64,000 bases of DNA, from assembly GCA_011800805.1 (NCBI GenBank), contig MPNW01000082.1:13293-77292 (forward strand), read 5' to 3'. The position numbers and the translations under genes were made by a program. Shown piece after piece: positions 17,990-26,602 of the stretch (its first letter is position 1; each line of letters starts with the position of its first letter). Source of the DNA: Hirudo medicinalis. Lineage: Eukaryota > Annelida > Clitellata > Hirudinida > Hirudinidae. The notes beneath the pieces were generated by a model. The model made no database searches. It worked only from the letters and a program-made list of their open reading frames with translations, and was not told where the DNA came from.

Positions 17990-18156
17990 TTACCCTTATT
18001 TTTGCGGTAAAAATAACAAACCTTGAGGCAAAACGGCTCAAGAAAAATAATGTTTTATGTAGAATGAATAAACGACCAGTTTTTTAATAATAATGTTGTT
18101 GGTTTTTAGCTGTAAGCTTGGCATACCAAACGATGTATTAAAAACCAACAAATGGA
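17974..18156 (+). repeat. Copy B of the yggS/DUF4296 junction, with a broken DUF4296 start
   Basis: This near-identical copy of 2141-2324 contains the intact yggS start, the divergent promoter region with TATTTTTG, and the first about 95 bases of the DUF4296 gene. That gene start lacks one T in the run after CGACCAG and one C later, so the frame is lost, and homology stops at 18156, where IS5-type sequence begins. This is a truncated pseudogene copy. Confidence 0.85.
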
Positions 18157-18159
18157 GAT

Positions 18160-18285
18160 ACCAGTAATGATCTTCTCATGGCATGGGAACTTCCGAAGGC
18201 TCAGTAAAGATTTTGAGTTCTTGTTAAAATCTTCTCAAGTTGTGTTATATCAGGTATCCATAAAATTATTTTGAATAAAATTTAA
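18160..18285 (+). mobile_element. IS5-type element, 3-prime terminal fragment
   Basis: Sequence from TGATCTTCTCATGG to AAATTTAAACAGTTTC aligns with the reverse complement of 25884-25990, including the terminal repeat. Only the 3-prime end of the element is left. It follows the truncated DUF4296 copy directly. With the opposite end preserved at 2058-2140 it marks a rearrangement. Confidence 0.65.
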
Positions 18286-18328
18286 ACAGTTTCTGAAAGC
18301 GATAATTAAAATTTTGTGTTCCTGTTAT

Positions 18329-18336
18329 TACATTTG
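18329..18336 (+). promoter_or_regulatory. -7 box upstream of the WD40 gene
   Basis: TACATTTG is a perfect TAnnTTTG match 68 bases before the ATG. The nearest TTG (18314-18316) is too close for a normal -33 box. Confidence 0.35.
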
Positions 18337-18404
18337 TACCGGAGCTTACAGATTGGTTTTATGATACTGCCAAGCCAAACTCCTACTAAAAAAAAATCAT
18401 ATAA

Positions 18405-19301
18405 ATGCTTAAACACTTGCATACTTTTACCGGACACCAAAACCCCGTTTACACTTTAACATTTTCTGATAAAGCCGATATTTTTTATAGTGCCGGCAAT
18501 GATAAAGGAGTAGTAGAATGGAGTTTAAAAAAAATGGCTTTTATTATGGTAAAAATACCTGTACAAAGGTCTGTTTACGCATTACATAATTATAACAATC
18601 AATTATTTATTGGCGAACAAAGCGGGGCATTCAGTGTTTTTGATTTTGATAAACAAAAATTGCTTGCAAAAATAAACGCACACCCCAAGCCCATTTTTGA
18701 CATAAAAACCATTATCCGCAAAAACGAATTGCTTGTTGCCAGTGAAGACGGAATGGTTTCGGTTTGGTCGCTTGCCGATTTTAAGGAGCTGTATCGGTTT
18801 TATGTTTGTCCGTCAACGGTACGCACAATAGCTTTATCGCCAAACCAAACCGAAATTTCTTTGGGTTGTAAAGATCATCGTATTTACGTCTATAATTCGG
18901 CAGATTACAGCCCAAAACAAGTACTCTCGGCGCATACCTTTCCTATAACTTCTTTAGCCTACCATCCAGAAGGAAAATATATGCTTTCCGGCGGACGAGA
19001 CGCTCAAATACGGGTTTGGGATAATCATTACCAATTACAGAAAACCATTTCCGCACATATGTTTACCGTTTACGATATTCAGTTTCACCCCTCACTCCCT
19101 TATTTTGCTACTTGCAGCCAAGATAAAAGTATTAAACTTTGGGATTCCAAAACTTTTAAACTTAAAAAAATTCAAAGTTTAGAAAAAACCGGATTGGGTC
19201 ATAGCCATTCGGTTAATAAACTGGCATGGAGCCATGATGGAAACTTTCTTATTTCAACCGGCGATGATAAAAAAATAATGGTTTGGAAAATGGAACTTTG
19301 A
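18405..19301 (+). CDS. WD40-repeat protein
   Basis: 298 residues composed of WD40 blades. Clear repeats end in VVEWSL, VSVWSL, IRVWD, IKLWD and IMVWKM, each preceded by a GH or AH and a central D. That makes about seven blades, enough for one closed beta-propeller with no extra domain. There is no signal peptide, so it is probably cytoplasmic. Such stand-alone propellers are binding scaffolds; no enzymatic function is implied. A small gap separates it from yceH in the same direction. Confidence 0.85.
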   Translation: MLKHLHTFTGHQNPVYTLTFSDKADIFYSAGNDKGVVEWSLKKMAFIMVKIPVQRSVYALHNYNNQLFIGEQSGAFSVFDFDKQKLLAKINAHPKPIFDIKTIIRKNELLVASEDGMVSVWSLADFKELYRFYVCPSTVRTIALSPNQTEISLGCKDHRIYVYNSADYSPKQVLSAHTFPITSLAYHPEGKYMLSGGRDAQIRVWDNHYQLQKTISAHMFTVYDIQFHPSLPYFATCSQDKSIKLWDSKTFKLKKIQSLEKTGLGHSHSVNKLAWSHDGNFLISTGDDKKIMVWKMEL

Positions 19302-19392
19302 GAAGTTAGAAGCAAATGTTTATGCGTGCTGTTTTTTATTAAAAGATGAAGAAAAACATAAAATATAGCCGATTTTTAGTTATTTAGCAGTT

Positions 19393-20040
19393 ATGGAAAA
19401 CATAAAATTACCCGAATTAAATGCCGAACAAATTCGTGTTTTAGGCTCATTGATGGAAAAGAGTAAAACAACGCCTGATTATTACCCGATGACGCTTAAT
19501 GCACTGCAGGCAGCATGCAATCAAAAATCGTCAAGAAAACCGGTGGTAGAATACGATGAAGCTACCATTACAAATACTTTAAATAGCCTAAAAATTGCCG
19601 GATTAATTGGCACCGCTACCGGAGGAGCCAGCCGTACAATTAAATATAAACACAATTTAGGAGTGGTTTATCCTTTGGTACCGGCCGAAATTTCCGTACT
19701 TTGTCTGTTATTTTTACGCGGGCCATTAACCACAGGAGAGATCAATTCGAATAGCGGCAGGCTTTACGAATTTCAAAATTTAGAGGAAATTCAACAACTA
19801 TGCGAAAAACTGCAAACAGAGGGTTTTCTTAAATTACTACCTCGTAAATCAGGGCAAAAAGAACAACGATATATGCATCTTTTTGCAGAAAATATGGCGT
19901 CTTTTGAAGAAAAATATCTTGCTAACGAAGAAATTGCCATTCCCAAAACAGTTTTAGAAGAACGCTTAACACAAGTTGAAACAGAACTTGCCGAATTGAA
20001 ACAAAAAATTGAAATTTTATCAAAAGAACTGGGGCTTTAA
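19393..20040 (+). CDS. YceH family protein (DUF480)
   Basis: 215 residues. It starts with the DUF480 pattern (LNAEQIRVLGSLMEKSKTTPDYYPMTLNAL). Two winged-helix units follow, including CNQKSSRKPVVEYDE and LCLLFLRGPLTTGEINSNSGRLYEF, then a C-terminal coiled coil (about residues 185-215). The family is widespread but its role is unclear; DNA binding is suggested by the fold. A true start at 19393 fits the family N-terminus. Confidence 0.9.
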   Translation: MENIKLPELNAEQIRVLGSLMEKSKTTPDYYPMTLNALQAACNQKSSRKPVVEYDEATITNTLNSLKIAGLIGTATGGASRTIKYKHNLGVVYPLVPAEISVLCLLFLRGPLTTGEINSNSGRLYEFQNLEEIQQLCEKLQTEGFLKLLPRKSGQKEQRYMHLFAENMASFEEKYLANEEIAIPKTVLEERLTQVETELAELKQKIEILSKELGL

Positions 20041-20168
20041 AACAACTTTGTTGCATAGCGATTAAAAAGGAGTGTATTCGTAGTTTTGTTTTTGGAAATA
20101 AATCAACAGAGAACTCCAACTTCTTTTAGATGAATAAAGATACAAACAGTCGGCTAAAATTAAAAAAT

Positions 20169-21638
20169 TTACCTCGTATAATTCGGCGCTTCTTTAGTAA
20201 TGGTAATACCATGGGGGTGGCTTTCACGAATTCCGGCAGCCGTAATTTGTACAAATTTAACCTCCTGTAACTGTTCAATTTTTGAAGCGCCCACATAACC
20301 CATGCTTGCACGTAAGCCGCCAATATATTGAAACATTACTTCGGCTAGAGTTCCTTTGTAGGGTACCCGCCCTACAATGCCTTCGGGTACCAGTTTTTTA
20401 ATATCGTCTTCCACATCCTGAAAGTAACGATCTTTAGAGCCTTGTTCCATGGCTTCTATAGAACCCATGCCGCGATAAGATTTAAATTTACGTCCTTCGT
20501 AAATAATGGTTTCGCCGGGGCTTTCTTCTACTCCGGCAAATAGCGAGCCTGCCATTACCGTGTTGGCGCCGGCGGCTATGGCTTTTGCAATATCTCCGGT
20601 GTGCTTAATGCCGCCATCGGCAATAACCGGAACTCCCGTTCCTTTTAATGCCATGGCACACTCATAAACCGCATAAAGTTGAGGTACGCCAACTCCTGCA
20701 ATAACACGAGTGGTGCATATAGAACCCGGGCCAATACCTACTTTAACTGCATCTGCTCCGGCTTCTGCCAGCGCAATAGCCGCTGCTGCGGTTGCAATGT
20801 TTCCGGCAATTACTTGCAAATCAGGGTATTTTGTTTTTACTTCTTTTAGTTTATCTATCACCCCTTTAGAATGGCCGTGAGCAGTATCAATGGCAATAAC
20901 ATCAACCCCGGCTTTTATCAAAGCCTCAATGCGTTGCATGGTATCTGCGGTAACGCCAACTGCTGCGCCTACCCGCAAACGGCCTTTTTCATCTTTACAG
21001 GCAAGCGGATAATTTTTAACTTTTTGAATATCTTTAAAAGTAATTAAACCGCTTAAATTACCCCGATAGTTTACAACGGGTAGTTTTTCAATTTTATGAT
21101 TTTGAAGAATTTTTTCCGCTTGTTTTAAGGTGGTGCCTTCGGGGGCGGTAATTAAGTTTTCTTTGGTCATTACCTCTGTAATAGGTTTTGCCATATCTTT
21201 TTGGAAGCGTAAATCGCGATTGGTAATAATGCCTACCAGCTTATTATCAGGACTTACAACCGGAATACCTCCAATTTTATGCTCTTTCATAATCTTGAAC
21301 GCATCGGCTACTTTTGAAGTTTCTAAAAGCGTAACGGGGTCTTGAATCATCCCGCTTTCAGAGCGTTTTACCTTACGAACTTCTTCTGCCTGACGCTCAA
21401 TAGACATATTTTTGTGCAACATTCCCAATCCGCCGTTTTGAGCAATGGCAATGGCCAATACCGATTCGGTTACCGTATCCATCGCAGCAGAAACCAAAGG
21501 TACATGAAGTTTTATTTTTTTGGTAAGATAAGTAGAGATATCTACTTCGCGAGGCAGTACTTCTGAATAAGACGGCACTAAAAGCACATCATCGTAAGTT
21601 AAACCTATGGCAATAAATTTTTGGGGGTTGTTTTGCAT
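20169..21638 (-). CDS. guaB: Inosine-5'-monophosphate dehydrogenase
   Basis: 489 residues with the catalytic TIM barrel interrupted by two CBS domains (about residues 95-210). The active-site Cys is Cys308 in GPGSICTTR. The flap and Tyr/Arg region reads [10 protein letters not shown], and the NAD/IMP sites include GGIKHTGDI. It turns IMP into XMP, the committing step to GMP. PurH, which makes IMP, is at 59 kb. It has its own promoter-like box upstream. Confidence 0.96.
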   Translation of the reverse strand: MQNNPQKFIAIGLTYDDVLLVPSYSEVLPREVDISTYLTKKIKLHVPLVSAAMDTVTESVLAIAIAQNGGLGMLHKNMSIERQAEEVRKVKRSESGMIQDPVTLLETSKVADAFKIMKEHKIGGIPVVSPDNKLVGIITNRDLRFQKDMAKPITEVMTKENLITAPEGTTLKQAEKILQNHKIEKLPVVNYRGNLSGLITFKDIQKVKNYPLACKDEKGRLRVGAAVGVTADTMQRIEALIKAGVDVIAIDTAHGHSKGVIDKLKEVKTKYPDLQVIAGNIATAAAAIALAEAGADAVKVGIGPGSICTTRVIAGVGVPQLYAVYECAMALKGTGVPVIADGGIKHTGDIAKAIAAGANTVMAGSLFAGVEESPGETIIYEGRKFKSYRGMGSIEAMEQGSKDRYFQDVEDDIKKLVPEGIVGRVPYKGTLAEVMFQYIGGLRASMGYVGASKIEQLQEVKFVQITAAGIRESHPHGITITKEAPNYTR

Positions 21639-21670
21639 AGCAAATAAATTATTATTTCTTATTTGCCGGG

Positions 21671-21678
21671 CAAAGGTA
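21671..21678 (-). promoter_or_regulatory. -7 box of guaB
   Basis: On the minus strand this reads TACCTTTG, a perfect TAnnTTTG match, 32 bases before the start codon. The upstream sequence is AT-rich with no clear TTG. Confidence 0.45.
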
Positions 21679-21795
21679 GTGATATTTTTTAATATTTCTA
21701 AAATTATAATTCTAAGGTTTGGCAGTGAAAATATTTTATGAGAAATGAACGCTTAATTGAGCTTTGTGCTTTATGGATATGTAATGAAAATGATT

Positions 21796-21803
21796 TATTT
21801 TTG
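21796..21803 (+). promoter_or_regulatory. -7 box at the DCC gene start
   Basis: TATTTTTG lies only four bases before the ATG at 21808. If it is used, the transcript would have almost no leader; otherwise translation starts upstream at 21784. Confidence 0.35.
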
Positions 21804-21807
21804 TAAT

Positions 21808-22206
21808 ATGGAAGTTGTTGTTTTGTTTGACGGTACCTGTAATTTATGCAATGGCGTAGTGCAATTTATTTTAAAAAGAGATAAAGCAGGTGTTTTTAAG
21901 TTTGCCTCTTTGCAAGGTAATTACGCTTCCAAATTTATTTCTTGTTCAACATCAGCGGCAGCAAATTTATCCTCTATTTTATTTTTAAAAGCGGGTAAAA
22001 AATTCGATAAATCTACGGCAGCGCTTCATATAGCCAAAGAGCTGCCGGGCTTTTGGCCATTGCTTTATGGGTTTATCATCATCCCAAAATTTATAAGAGA
22101 CTGGGTTTACGATTGGATTGCAAAAAACAGATATAAATGGTTTGGCCGGCAAGAAAGTTGTTGGGTACCTACTCCCGAATTAAAAAGCAAATTTTTGGAT
22201 ACTTAA
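21808..22206 (+). CDS. Thiol-disulfide oxidoreductase, DCC family (DUF393)
   Basis: 133 residues from the ATG at 21808, which fits the family N-terminus EVVVLFDGTCNLCNG; longer in-frame starts at 21784 or 21757 would add unrelated residues. The name-giving D-x-x-C-x-x-C (Asp8, Cys11, Cys14) is present, followed by GVVQFILKRDK and a C-terminal YxWFGRQESCW motif. The family is thioredoxin-like and predicted to be redox active. Partners are unknown. It is convergent with rpsA and shares a terminator with it. Confidence 0.9.
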   Translation: MEVVVLFDGTCNLCNGVVQFILKRDKAGVFKFASLQGNYASKFISCSTSAAANLSSILFLKAGKKFDKSTAALHIAKELPGFWPLLYGFIIIPKFIRDWVYDWIAKNRYKWFGRQESCWVPTPELKSKFLDT

Positions 22207-22218
22207 AATAAATGCAAA

Positions 22219-22259
22219 ACAAAAAAGCCACAATTTTACTTTGCGGCTTTTTTGTTTTT
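22219..22259. terminator. Bidirectional rho-independent terminator between the DCC gene and rpsA
   Basis: An 11-bp stem, ACAAAAAAGCC with GGCTTTTTTGT, encloses a 15-base loop. A tracts lie on the left and T tracts on the right, so it can end both convergent transcripts. Confidence 0.85.
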
Positions 22260-22282
22260 ATCTGCCAATTTGAAATTAGCCA

Positions 22283-24211
22283 TTATTGTTTTTTTTTCTC
22301 TTGGCCTTCCATTTGTGATTTTAATTGAGCTAATACGTCTAAATCGCCCAAGGTAGATTTTTCTACGCTGTCTTTAACTTTTTTAACGGCGTTGTTGGTT
22401 GCTTTAGCTTCTTTTTTCTTGGCGGCACGCTCTTCGTTTGCGGCTTCTGCTCTGGCTTCTTCCCAAATACGGGCGTGCGATACAACGATACGTTTAGAAT
22501 CTTTGTTAAACTCAATAATTTTGAAATCGGCTGTATCGTCTGTTTTCAAAACGCTGCCATCTTCTTTAGTCATATGTTTGGTAGGTACAAAACCTTCAAC
22601 CCCATATGGTAGAGCAATTACGGCGCCTTTATCGGTTACTTTTAATACCGTTCCTTGATGGATAGAATCCATTGTAAACACTGTTTCGAAAGTATCCCAA
22701 GGGTTTTCTTCTAATTGTTTGTGACCTAAGCTTAATTTATGATTTTCAATATCCAGTTCCAAAGTCACCACTTCTAAAATTTCGCCTACTTTGGTAAATT
22801 CGTTGGGATGGTTAATTTTTTTAGACCATGAAAGATCAGAAATATGAATTAAGCCGTCAATTCCTTCTTCAATTTCAACAAAAACCCCAAAGTTGGTCAT
22901 ATTTTTAACAAGAGCTTTGTGTTTGCTGCCCACAGGGTATCTTTCGGCCACGTTTTTCCAAGGATCTTGAGTTAATTGTTTAATACCCAAGCTCATTTTA
23001 CGCTCGTTGCGGTCTAAAGTCAATACTTCGGCTTCAATTTCGTCACCCACTTTTAAGAACTCTTGCGGAGAACGCAAGTTTTGCGACCAGCTCATTTCTG
23101 AAACATGGATTAAACCTTCTACGCCGGGGATAATTTCTAAAAAAGCGCCGTAATCAGCTACGGTAACAATTTTACCTTTTACCTTAGAACCAACCTGAAT
23201 AGAGGTATCCAAGTTTTCCCACGGATGAGAGGTTAATTGTTTTAAGCCAAGGGCGATACGCTTTTTCTCATCATCAAAATCCAATACAACCACATTGATT
23301 TTTTGGTCAAGTTGCAATACTTCTTTTGGATGTTCGATACGACCCCAAGAAATATCTGTAATGTGAAGTAAACCGTCTACGCCCCCAAGATCGATAAATA
23401 CCCCAAAATCAGTAATGTTTTTAACCGAGCCTTCCAATACTTGTCCTTTTTCGAGCTTGGAAACAATTTCTGATTTTTGCGATTCTAAATCATCTTCAAT
23501 TAATATTTTGTGCGATACAACTACGTTTTTAAACTCATGGTTAATTTTAACAACTTTAAATTCCATGGTTTTACCAACGTAAATATCGTAATCTCGGATA
23601 GGTTTAATATCTATTTGAGAGCCTGGTAAGAAAGCCTCTATATCCATGATATCAACAATAAGCCCGCCTTTGGTGCGGGTTTTAACATAACCGTTGATAA
23701 TTGTGTCGTTTTCCAAAGCTTGGTTGATGGCTTCCCAACTGCGCTGGGTTTTTGCTCGTTTACGAGATAAAATTAACTGGCCGTTTGCATCTTCAGGCGC
23801 CTCTACAAATACATCCACCTTATCGCCGATTTTCAACTCGGGCATATCGCGAAATTCTGAAGCGGATACCAAACCGTCAGATTTAAAACCTACGTTTAGC
23901 ACTACGTCTTTGTTGTTGATAGATACCACTGTTCCGGGTATGATTTCTCCTTGTTTAATTTGGTTGAAAGCATCGGTATACATTGCTTCAAACTTTTTAC
24001 GGTCTGCTTCATTGTAATTTCCGAAAATTTTGTCGTCGGCATCCCAATCAAAATCTGTTGAAGGAGTTGCCAATTGTGATTTGATTTGTTCGATCGATAC
24101 CAAATCAGCTTCTGATTCGATAGTTTCTTTGGGGTTCAAACGGGCGTCTGTACCTTGTAATTCGGCCGTTTTGGCCTCCAATTCTTTTTCTGCAACTTGT
24201 TTTTTTGCCAT
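22283..24211 (-). CDS. rpsA: 30S ribosomal protein S1
   Basis: 642 residues with six S1 RNA-binding domains. In order they begin at GEIIPGTVV, NDTIINGYV, GQVLEGSVKNITDFGVF, GSKVKGKIVTVADYGAF, GSKHKALVKNMTNFGVF and DSIHQGTVLKV. An acidic/charged N-terminal extension (first about 80 residues) and a Lys/Ala-rich tail are common in Bacteroidota S1. It helps the ribosome bind mRNA lacking strong Shine-Dalgarno sites, as is usual in this phylum. Unlike its neighbours, its own mRNA has an AGGAG 11 bases before the ATG. Confidence 0.95.
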   Translation of the reverse strand: MAKKQVAEKELEAKTAELQGTDARLNPKETIESEADLVSIEQIKSQLATPSTDFDWDADDKIFGNYNEADRKKFEAMYTDAFNQIKQGEIIPGTVVSINNKDVVLNVGFKSDGLVSASEFRDMPELKIGDKVDVFVEAPEDANGQLILSRKRAKTQRSWEAINQALENDTIINGYVKTRTKGGLIVDIMDIEAFLPGSQIDIKPIRDYDIYVGKTMEFKVVKINHEFKNVVVSHKILIEDDLESQKSEIVSKLEKGQVLEGSVKNITDFGVFIDLGGVDGLLHITDISWGRIEHPKEVLQLDQKINVVVLDFDDEKKRIALGLKQLTSHPWENLDTSIQVGSKVKGKIVTVADYGAFLEIIPGVEGLIHVSEMSWSQNLRSPQEFLKVGDEIEAEVLTLDRNERKMSLGIKQLTQDPWKNVAERYPVGSKHKALVKNMTNFGVFVEIEEGIDGLIHISDLSWSKKINHPNEFTKVGEILEVVTLELDIENHKLSLGHKQLEENPWDTFETVFTMDSIHQGTVLKVTDKGAVIALPYGVEGFVPTKHMTKEDGSVLKTDDTADFKIIEFNKDSKRIVVSHARIWEEARAEAANEERAAKKKEAKATNNAVKKVKDSVEKSTLGDLDVLAQLKSQMEGQEKKKQ

Positions 24212-24245
24212 TAATTAATTATCTCCTTTTTCCCTTTAAGGAGCG

Positions 24246-24280
24246 CAAAGGTAAAGATAATTTTATCAATCTGAAACAAA
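24246..24280 (-). promoter_or_regulatory. Promoter of rpsA
   Basis: On the minus strand, TTTG (24280-24277) is followed after 23 bases by TACCTTTG (24253-24246), a full Bacteroidota -33/-7 pair. The -7 box ends 34 bases before the start codon, and an AAGGAG lies in the leader. Confidence 0.65.
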
Positions 24281-24289
24281 AATAAATCT

Positions 24290-24783
24290 TATTGATAATT
24301 AGAGTGATATAAAATAAAAAGAACGGTAAGGCATTGGCCTTTGAAAGGTAATCTGTGTAAATCAAAACTACGATTGCTCTGTTAAATTTAATTTTTTAGT
24401 TTCAGTATTACCGTTTATTTAAAGCAGATTTTTAGATTGATTCTGCAACAAAGCATAAAAGGCTTTGGATTAAGTTTTTGCTTTAAAATCTCATTTGGAT
24501 TTTTCCGCTTTAAAGCCGCATTATTTACTGTTGCCAACACATTTTTGAATGTCGCTTTGATTTATTGTAACGGTAACATGGTAATGTATGCCTTTGTAAT
24601 TTTCGTTTTGCAGGAGGCATTATTGTTTTTTATATGTTAATTGTAGTTCTATCATCTGATAAAGCAGGGAAGCTGAAATTGTACCATGAGTTAAAAAAAT
24701 ATAGGATGTGATGAAACAGGAGTGAATTTCTGCTAATTCATTCCATTTGGCAATATTTTGTTGTGCCATATTTGGCATACCGG
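24290..24783. other. Intergenic region, no gene recognised
   Basis: About 490 bases between rpsA and the restriction remnant. A 67-codon open frame on the plus strand (24437-24640) has no family pattern, and minus-strand readings have stops. The piece adjoining the hsdS fragment may be the start of a lost downstream gene of that locus, but I cannot identify it. Confidence 0.5.
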
Positions 24784-25250
24784 TTAATCAATATTTAGAA
24801 AATCTAATGCAACCTTTTCATTTTGCTCTATGGCTATTTCTACGGCTCGCTTTGCTGATTCTAACAGTTGATGACCCTTTGCTAACAAAGCGAATGACTT
24901 TTGTATTTTATCTGCAATAGTCTTTTGTATTTGGTAATTAATTACCGGAATGACAACCTGTTTTATTTCATCTGGTTTCCAGTGTTGAATGATTGAACCT
25001 CCTGCCTCTCTTTCTGCTTGCAGTTTCACTACTACTGAATTTATAATCTATGGCGGTGTGTATTCCATCTGTTACAAAAGCAAACTCTTCAGTTTTTTTA
25101 TAACCAATTGATTTAATTTTATTTTCAAATTCGATATTTAATTTAGAAAAATATTCTGCATCATTTCTAAATACATCATTATCATTTAAAACATCGCTCA
25201 ATTTTATTTCACTCACTTGCAGCCCTTCCAATAAACCTATGTATTTAGGT
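24784..25250 (-). pseudogene. Type I restriction specificity subunit HsdS, internally deleted
   Basis: The N-terminal piece (25231 down to about 25040) reads EGLQVSEIKLSDVLNDN...DAEYF...FVTDGIHTA, the start of a first target-recognition domain. It is joined in another frame to a C-terminal piece (about 25029 to 24784) reading AGGSIIQHWKPDEIKQVVIPVI...QKTIADKIQKSF, the conserved region and coiled coil after a recognition domain. Together only about 150 residues remain of the usual about 400, so the recognition core is deleted. It follows the hsdM fragment in the normal M-S order. Confidence 0.8.
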
Positions 25251-25266
25251 TCGTCAAAAGGGCTGC

Positions 25267-25655
25267 TTAAAAAAAACTGAGTTGCTCTTTTTTTGCAAAC
25301 TCTGCAAAGGCTTCTGCTATGCCGTCAAAGCCCCAATCTTGTTTTTCAGTTGTGCCATCGTAAAACGTAAAGTTGCCGTAGTTTAATAAATCTTGCGCTA
25401 TTACCGGGTGCATATTGCTTTCTACAAAGGCATCTTTACTTTTGGCGGTTACGCAGCTTTCGTAGTTATTTTGGTATTCGGCTTTGGGGGCAAATTCTTT
25501 TTTCCAATAGATAGGTTCGCCACTGTTGTTTTTACCGCTTATTTGTTGGATAGCAAAAAATATGTTGTAGTCGTCTTTCTTAGGGCAAAGCGTATTATCC
25601 CATTTTTGCACAAATAGCACAGAGGTTTTTGTACCTGTATGAGGAAAGGCGGTTG
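25267..25655 (-). pseudogene. Type I restriction methyltransferase HsdM, C-terminal fragment
   Basis: The frame reads PHTGTKTSVLFVQKWDNTLCPKKDDYNIFFA and ends in a Glu-rich AEFAKKEQLSFF. This matches the C-terminal part of N6-adenine HsdM/SAM-dependent methylases, after the catalytic NPPF motif. The catalytic half is missing: at about 25655 the sequence switches to mobile mystery protein A. It is non-functional. Confidence 0.8.
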
Positions 25656-25795
25656 CCCAATTGCTGCATACTCATACCCATAGCGGTACAGATGGCTTTT
25701 ATCCATCCGATAGGTGGTAGAACTACCTTTTGTAAGTTGGCATAAGCCAGCATTTTGCCGTTAAGTTGCTGTATCTGTAATAACTTTTTGCCCAT
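25655..25795 (-). pseudogene. Mobile mystery protein A, N-terminal fragment
   Basis: From the ATG at 25795 it reads MGKKLLQIQQLNGKM, then PPIGWIKAICTAMGMSMQQLGNRL. This is the start of the TIGR02612-type mobile mystery protein A, with the beginning of an HTH domain. The known partner, mobile mystery protein B (a Fic protein), is absent. The fragment is fused out of frame to the hsdM tail, so a deletion removed everything between. The family is often found in mobile loci and restriction operons. Confidence 0.7.
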
Positions 25796-25883
25796 GATAG
25801 TAAGGCTATACCTTGCTTTACGTAAAGCAAATGTATGGGTATAATCTGACAAATAAATAAAAAAAGGATATTACTAATTTAAG

Positions 25884-26237
25884 AAACTGTTTAAATTTTA
25901 TTCAAAATAATTTTATGGAAGCCGGCTCTAAAAAGAAGTCAAAATCCTTGCTGAAACCTTCTGAAGTTTTCCGTCCATGAGAAGATCCGTTTTGGCGCCA
26001 TACCCCATCGGCAACTTGTTTTCAACAAATAAAATAGGGCATCAAAAATATCACGAAGGCTGCGTTTTGGTTTGTGATTTGTTTTTCCAAAATATTTTTA
26101 CATCTTTTGCCATTTGGCGTTGCTTAGCCGGTATAGTTTCATTATTTTTTTTTAGAAAATCAAACCAATGATTTTTAAGCCCATTTAGTGGCCTATTTTA
26201 TAAAATCTCAACAAATTATTTTTAAACAGTTTCTGCA
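25884..26237 (-). mobile_element. Internally deleted IS5-type element, MITE-like
   Basis: The 354-base unit has inverted ends GAAACTGTTTAAA on both sides (25884-25896 and the complement at 26225-26237). On the minus strand it encodes only a transposase N-terminus: YRLSNAKWQKM, then in a shifted frame KRSLRDIFDALFYLLKTSCRWGMAPK, matching the DUF4096-like start of IS5/IS427-group transposases. The catalytic domain is gone. Ends of the same element occur at 2058-2140, 18160-18285 and near 37729/38257. Confidence 0.75.
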
Positions 26238-26260
26238 TTTTAAAAATAGAAGATTTTAAA

Positions 26261-26292
26261 TTTGTTTAACAAACAAACCTTTTTTAGATTTG
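26261..26292 (+). promoter_or_regulatory. Promoter of tRNA-Leu
   Basis: TTTG at 26261-26264, a 20-base spacer and TAGATTTG at 26285-26292 form a textbook Bacteroidota -33/-7 promoter, ending 19 bases before the tRNA. Confidence 0.75.
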
Positions 26293-26311
26293 CAACCGCT
26301 CATCCGCAAAT

Positions 26312-26391
26312 GCCCGGATGGCGGAATTGGTAGACGCGCTGGTCTCAAACACCAGTGGGAAACCGTGCCGGTTCGATCCCGGCTCCGGGTA
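26312..26391 (+). tRNA. tRNA-Leu (anticodon CAA)
   Basis: Starts GCCCGGATGGCGGAATTGG with the leucine-type D arm. The anticodon stem CTGGT/ACCAG encloses CTCAAAC, giving anticodon CAA, which reads UUG. A short variable arm and the T arm GCCGGTTCGATCCCGGC follow. The acceptor GCCCGGA pairs with TCCGGGT (a G-U at the end), with discriminator A. CCA is not encoded. Confidence 0.95.
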
Positions 26392-26403
26392 CTTTTAAGT
26401 TTT

Positions 26404-26433
26404 AAGGGGTTGCTTTTTCAGCAGCCCTTTTTA
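26404..26433 (+). terminator. Terminator of tRNA-Leu
   Basis: AAGGGGTTGCT, a TTTTC loop and AGCAGCCCTT form a hairpin with one bulge, followed by a T run. Confidence 0.75.
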
Positions 26434-26602
26434 TTTGGCTTTTTATACTCTAAATCTTTGCGCATAATTTGACGGAAATAATCAACACAAGTTTACTGAT
26501 TGAGCAAAGGGGTTAAGCGAAAGTTTTTTTGGGTGATAATAACGGTATTGAATACGTTGGAGCGGTTTATCTTCCAAAATTTTCCATAAAATTTATCTGA
26601 TT

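Noticed and set aside
24437..24640. 67-codon open frame upstream of the restriction remnant
   Set aside because: No signal, no ribosome-binding context, no recognisable motif.
26290..26472. Open frame reading through the tRNA-Leu
   Set aside because: It is the common chance frame over a tRNA-Leu gene; the tRNA structure, promoter and terminator explain the sequence.
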